Below, in pieces: positions 62,180 through 64,000 of a DNA stretch of 64,000 bases. Every line of letters starts with the position of its first letter. Positions within the stretch are counted from its first letter, which is position 1. The notes below the pieces were generated by a model. It saw nothing but the letters and a program-made list of their open reading frames with translations. It did no database searches and was not told where the DNA came from. The stretch is from Vogesella sp. LIG4 (GTDB taxonomy: Bacteria; Pseudomonadota; Gammaproteobacteria; Burkholderiales; Chromobacteriaceae): the NCBI RefSeq assembly GCF_900090205.1, contig NZ_LT607802.1:2853804-2917803 (forward strand), in the 5' to 3' direction. Made by a program: the position numbers and the translations under genes.

Positions 62180-63360
62180 CTGCGCTGCGCAGTCTGCCCC
62201 GTACCGTCTGGCTGCTGGGCCTGATCAGCCTGCTGAACGACAGCGCCAGCGACATGCTGTATCCGCTGTTGCCGCTGTACCTGGCGTCGGTGCTGATGGC
62301 CGGGCCGCAGGTGCTGGGGCTGGTCGAGGGCATCGCCGAGGCCACCGCCAGCCTGCTCAAGCTGTTTTCCGGGGTGATGCTGGACCGGCGCGGGCGCAGC
62401 AAGCCGTGGATTGTGTGGGGTTACGCGCTGGCCGGCTTTGGCCGCCCGCTGATCGCCTTCGTCAGCAGCTGGCCGTGGCTGCTGGCCATCCGCTTTGCCG
62501 ACCGGGTGGGCAAGGGGCTGCGCAGTTCGCCGCGCGATGCACTGCTGGCGGCCAGTGTCGAGCCGTCGCGGCGCGGGCTGGCCTTCGGCCTGCACCGGGC
62601 GATGGACAATGCCGGCGCAGTGGTGGGGCCGCTGCTGGCCGCGGGGCTGCTGGCCGCCGGGCTGTCGCTGCGCCAGGTGTTCCAGTGGGCCATCGTGCCG
62701 GCGCTGCTGTGCCTGGCGCTGGCGCTGGCATTGCGCGAACCGGCGCCGCAGGCGCATGCCGCTGCCAGTACGGCGTTCGACTGGCGCTGGCGCCAGCTGC
62801 CGCAGGTGTTGCGCCGCTACCTGCTGGTACTGGCGCTGTTCACGCTGGGCAACTCTTCCAATATGTTCCTGCTGCTGCGCGCCCGCGATCTGGGCGTGCC
62901 ACAGGCCGAGGTACCGCTGCTGTGGGCCGGGGTGTCGGCGGTGGCCATGCTGTTCGGCACGCCGCTGTCGGCGCTGTCGGATAGGGTTGGCCGCATGCGC
63001 CTGCTCCTGGCCGGTTATGCCAGCTATGCGCTGATCTACCTGCTGCTGGGCAGCCTGACGCAGGGCGGCTGGGCGCTGTACCTGCTGATCACCGCCTACG
63101 GCCTGTTCCTCGCCGCTACCGAAGGGGTGGAGAAGGCGCTGCTGGCCGACATCGCGCCGCCGGATCGCCGCGGCACCGCCTTCGGCTGGTTCAATCTGGT
63201 GGCCGGCCTCTGCCTGCTGCCGGCTTCGCTGCTGTTCGGCGAGCTGTACCAGCATGTATCGCCGTTTGCCGCCTTCGCCGTGGCTGCCGCCTGCGCCGCC
63301 GGCGCCGCGGTGCTGCTGCGCTGGTGGGTGGCGCCGCTGCTGCCGGCCGGCCAGCGCTGA
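62173..63360 (+). CDS. MFS transporter
   Basis: 395 aa, twelve helices. It begins LGLISLLNDSASDMLYPLLP, a signature of a drug/proton and sugar-like subgroup; FADRVGKGLRSSPRDALLA is the cytoplasmic loop. It starts before the CLC stop, with GGGAG upstream, so both are probably made together. Substrate unknown. Confidence 0.88.
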   Translation: MLTALRSLPRTVWLLGLISLLNDSASDMLYPLLPLYLASVLMAGPQVLGLVEGIAEATASLLKLFSGVMLDRRGRSKPWIVWGYALAGFGRPLIAFVSSWPWLLAIRFADRVGKGLRSSPRDALLAASVEPSRRGLAFGLHRAMDNAGAVVGPLLAAGLLAAGLSLRQVFQWAIVPALLCLALALALREPAPQAHAAASTAFDWRWRQLPQVLRRYLLVLALFTLGNSSNMFLLLRARDLGVPQAEVPLLWAGVSAVAMLFGTPLSALSDRVGRMRLLLAGYASYALIYLLLGSLTQGGWALYLLITAYGLFLAATEGVEKALLADIAPPDRRGTAFGWFNLVAGLCLLPASLLFGELYQHVSPFAAFAVAAACAAGAAVLLRWWVAPLLPAGQR

Positions 63361-63382
63361 TACCGCCTCATCCCGCCATATT

Positions 63383-63406
63383 GTGCGGCCAACACGTTGG
63401 CCGCAC
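63383..63406. repeat. Inverted pair of TTGGCCGCA words
   Basis: GTGCGGCCAAC (63383-63393) and GTTGGCCGCAC (63396-63406) around two bases. It follows the MFS gene and probably marks its end. Confidence 0.95.
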
Positions 63407-63512
63407 GACCGCCTTGTCGTAAATCAACAAGTGCTCGTCTGCTGCAAGCTATCGATACCGGGCCAAGTCGCCAAGAATGCATTCACCCTGGCACTTGAAC
63501 ACGGATACGTCC

Positions 63513-64000
63513 ATGGCAAACCGTTACTCTTTCTGGAGCCTGCTCAAACACGGGCTCAAACATCATGAAACCTGGCAGCCTGCCTGGCGCACGCCGCAGC
63601 TCAAGTCGCGTTACGACGTGATCATCATCGGCGGTGGCGGCCATGGTTTGGCCACCGCCTACTACCTGGCCAAGAACCACGGCGTCAAGAACGTGGCGGT
63701 GCTCGAGAAAGGCTATCTCGGCGGCGGCAACACCGCCCGCAACACCACCATCGTGCGCTCCAACTACCTGTGGGACGAATCGGCCCACCTGTACGAGCAC
63801 GCGCTCAAGCTGTGGGAAGGGCTGTCGCAGGAGCTGAACTTCAACGTGATGTTCAGCCAGCGCGGGGTGATGAACCTCGGCCACACCCTGCAGGACATGC
63901 GCGACATCGAGCGCCGGGTGAACGCCAACGTGCTGAACGGCATCGACGGCGTGATCCTGTCGCCCAAGGAAATCCAGGACATCGTGCCGCTGATGGATGT
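63513..64000 (+). CDS. soxB: Sarcosine oxidase beta subunit, 3' end missing
   Basis: First 162 codons of the catalytic subunit of heterotetrameric sarcosine oxidase, which demethylates sarcosine to glycine with FAD/FMN and folate. It opens [21 protein letters not shown] (in part), the FAD site is [19 protein letters not shown] and the covalent-flavin region includes [19 protein letters not shown], split as [13 protein letters not shown]. No frameshift in the visible part. soxD, soxA and soxG would be expected downstream, outside the window. Confidence 0.95.
   Translation, partial: MANRYSFWSLLKHGLKHHETWQPAWRTPQLKSRYDVIIIGGGGHGLATAYYLAKNHGVKNVAVLEKGYLGGGNTARNTTIVRSNYLWDESAHLYEHALKLWEGLSQELNFNVMFSQRGVMNLGHTLQDMRDIERRVNANVLNGIDGVILSPKEIQDIVPLMD

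Larger units (their letters stand above)
1125..63405. repeat. Dispersed TTGGCCGCA word, candidate DNA-uptake sequence
   Basis: Hand count of exact matches. Plus-strand starts: 1125, 5329, 6968, 7844, 10158, 16039, 18088, 19246, 20194, 21986, 23980, 24960, 27834, 28346, 30139, 31713, 34531, 38354, 40063, 41833, 43675, 44802, 45188, 46598, 50515, 52947, 54370, 55831, 56680, 56799, 56982, 59400, 60749, 62987, 63397. Complement (TGCGGCCAA) starts: 2242, 4608, 8617, 13254, 15359, 20550, 21072, 24973, 35448, 36716, 37067, 38343, 41001, 42444, 48439, 50229, 55814, 56971, 57934, 60269, 63384. Of these 56, 35 extend to GGTTGGCCGCA. Some may have been missed. Assuming 66% GC, about 0.8 would be expected. 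Confidence 0.85.

Noticed and set aside
1..64000. CRISPR arrays, tRNA or rRNA genes
   Set aside because: No regularly spaced short repeats, and no tRNA cloverleaf or rRNA segment, were recognised. The TTGGCCGCA words are irregularly spaced, so they are not a CRISPR array.

Overview
The window looks like chromosome from a GC-rich betaproteobacterium, probably of the order Neisseriales (Chromobacteriaceae or Vogesella-like). The pointers are the gene content and orders (rpe/gph/trpE, serC then pheA, dapF-DUF484, ribE-ribBX-ribH-nusB-thiL-pgpA), the strong G/C preference at third codon positions, and a short word scattered through the sequence much as DNA-uptake sequences are in Neisseriaceae. 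This assignment is inferred from reading; no database search was possible.

Layout. 1-9.4 kb: the end of a GGDEF-EAL protein; trpE with a possible Trp leader peptide; gph; an unknown lipoprotein; an SDR with rpe; apaG; an Atm1-like ABC exporter; an exported His/Lys/Ala-rich protein. 9.5-20.7 kb: an amino-acid binding lipoprotein, gyrA, two hotdog thioesterases, serC, an MFS carrier, a methyltransferase, pheA, a LOG protein, a DAHP synthase homologue with altered active-site residues, and OsmC. 20.8-25 kb: dapF-DUF484-membrane protein, then a TetR/DUF4442/crotonase module. 25-33 kb: a nitrate block, narXL on the minus strand and mobB-moaD-moaE, narK1 and narK2 on the plus strand. 33-43 kb: a chemoreceptor, a FucP-type sugar carrier, an XRE-cupin regulator with an M24 peptidase, an acyl-CoA synthetase and a hybrid two-component pair. 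43.7-48.3 kb: YbaK, HiPIP plus TatA, TetR, MscS, prfC. 48.5-53.5 kb: riboflavin, nusB, thiL and pgpA genes. 53.5-64 kb: a diguanylate cyclase, small genes, a 119-bp tandem repeat, a UmuD/LexA-like repressor with a 50-aa partner, yecA, an RluA-type enzyme, mobA, a CLC antiporter, an MFS carrier and the start of soxB.

How the genes work together. Chorismate and aromatic amino acid synthesis (trpE, serC, pheA, the DAHP synthase homologue), riboflavin synthesis (ribE, ribBX, ribH) and nitrate respiration (NarXL sensing, NarK1/NarK2 transport, MobA/MobB/MoaD/MoaE cofactor assembly) are the clear pathways. The nitrate reductase genes are not in this window.

The most unusual signal is not a gene. 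The 9-mer TTGGCCGCA (often GGTTGGCCGCA) occurs about 56 times on the two strands by hand count, where base composition predicts about one. It lies in genes and between them, and five times it forms perfect inverted pairs in intergenic DNA, one of them a classic terminator. This is the pattern of a DNA-uptake sequence, in a form I do not recognise. A second dispersed family of about 95-145 bp hairpin elements (four copies plus two remnants) shows compensatory changes in a central stem.
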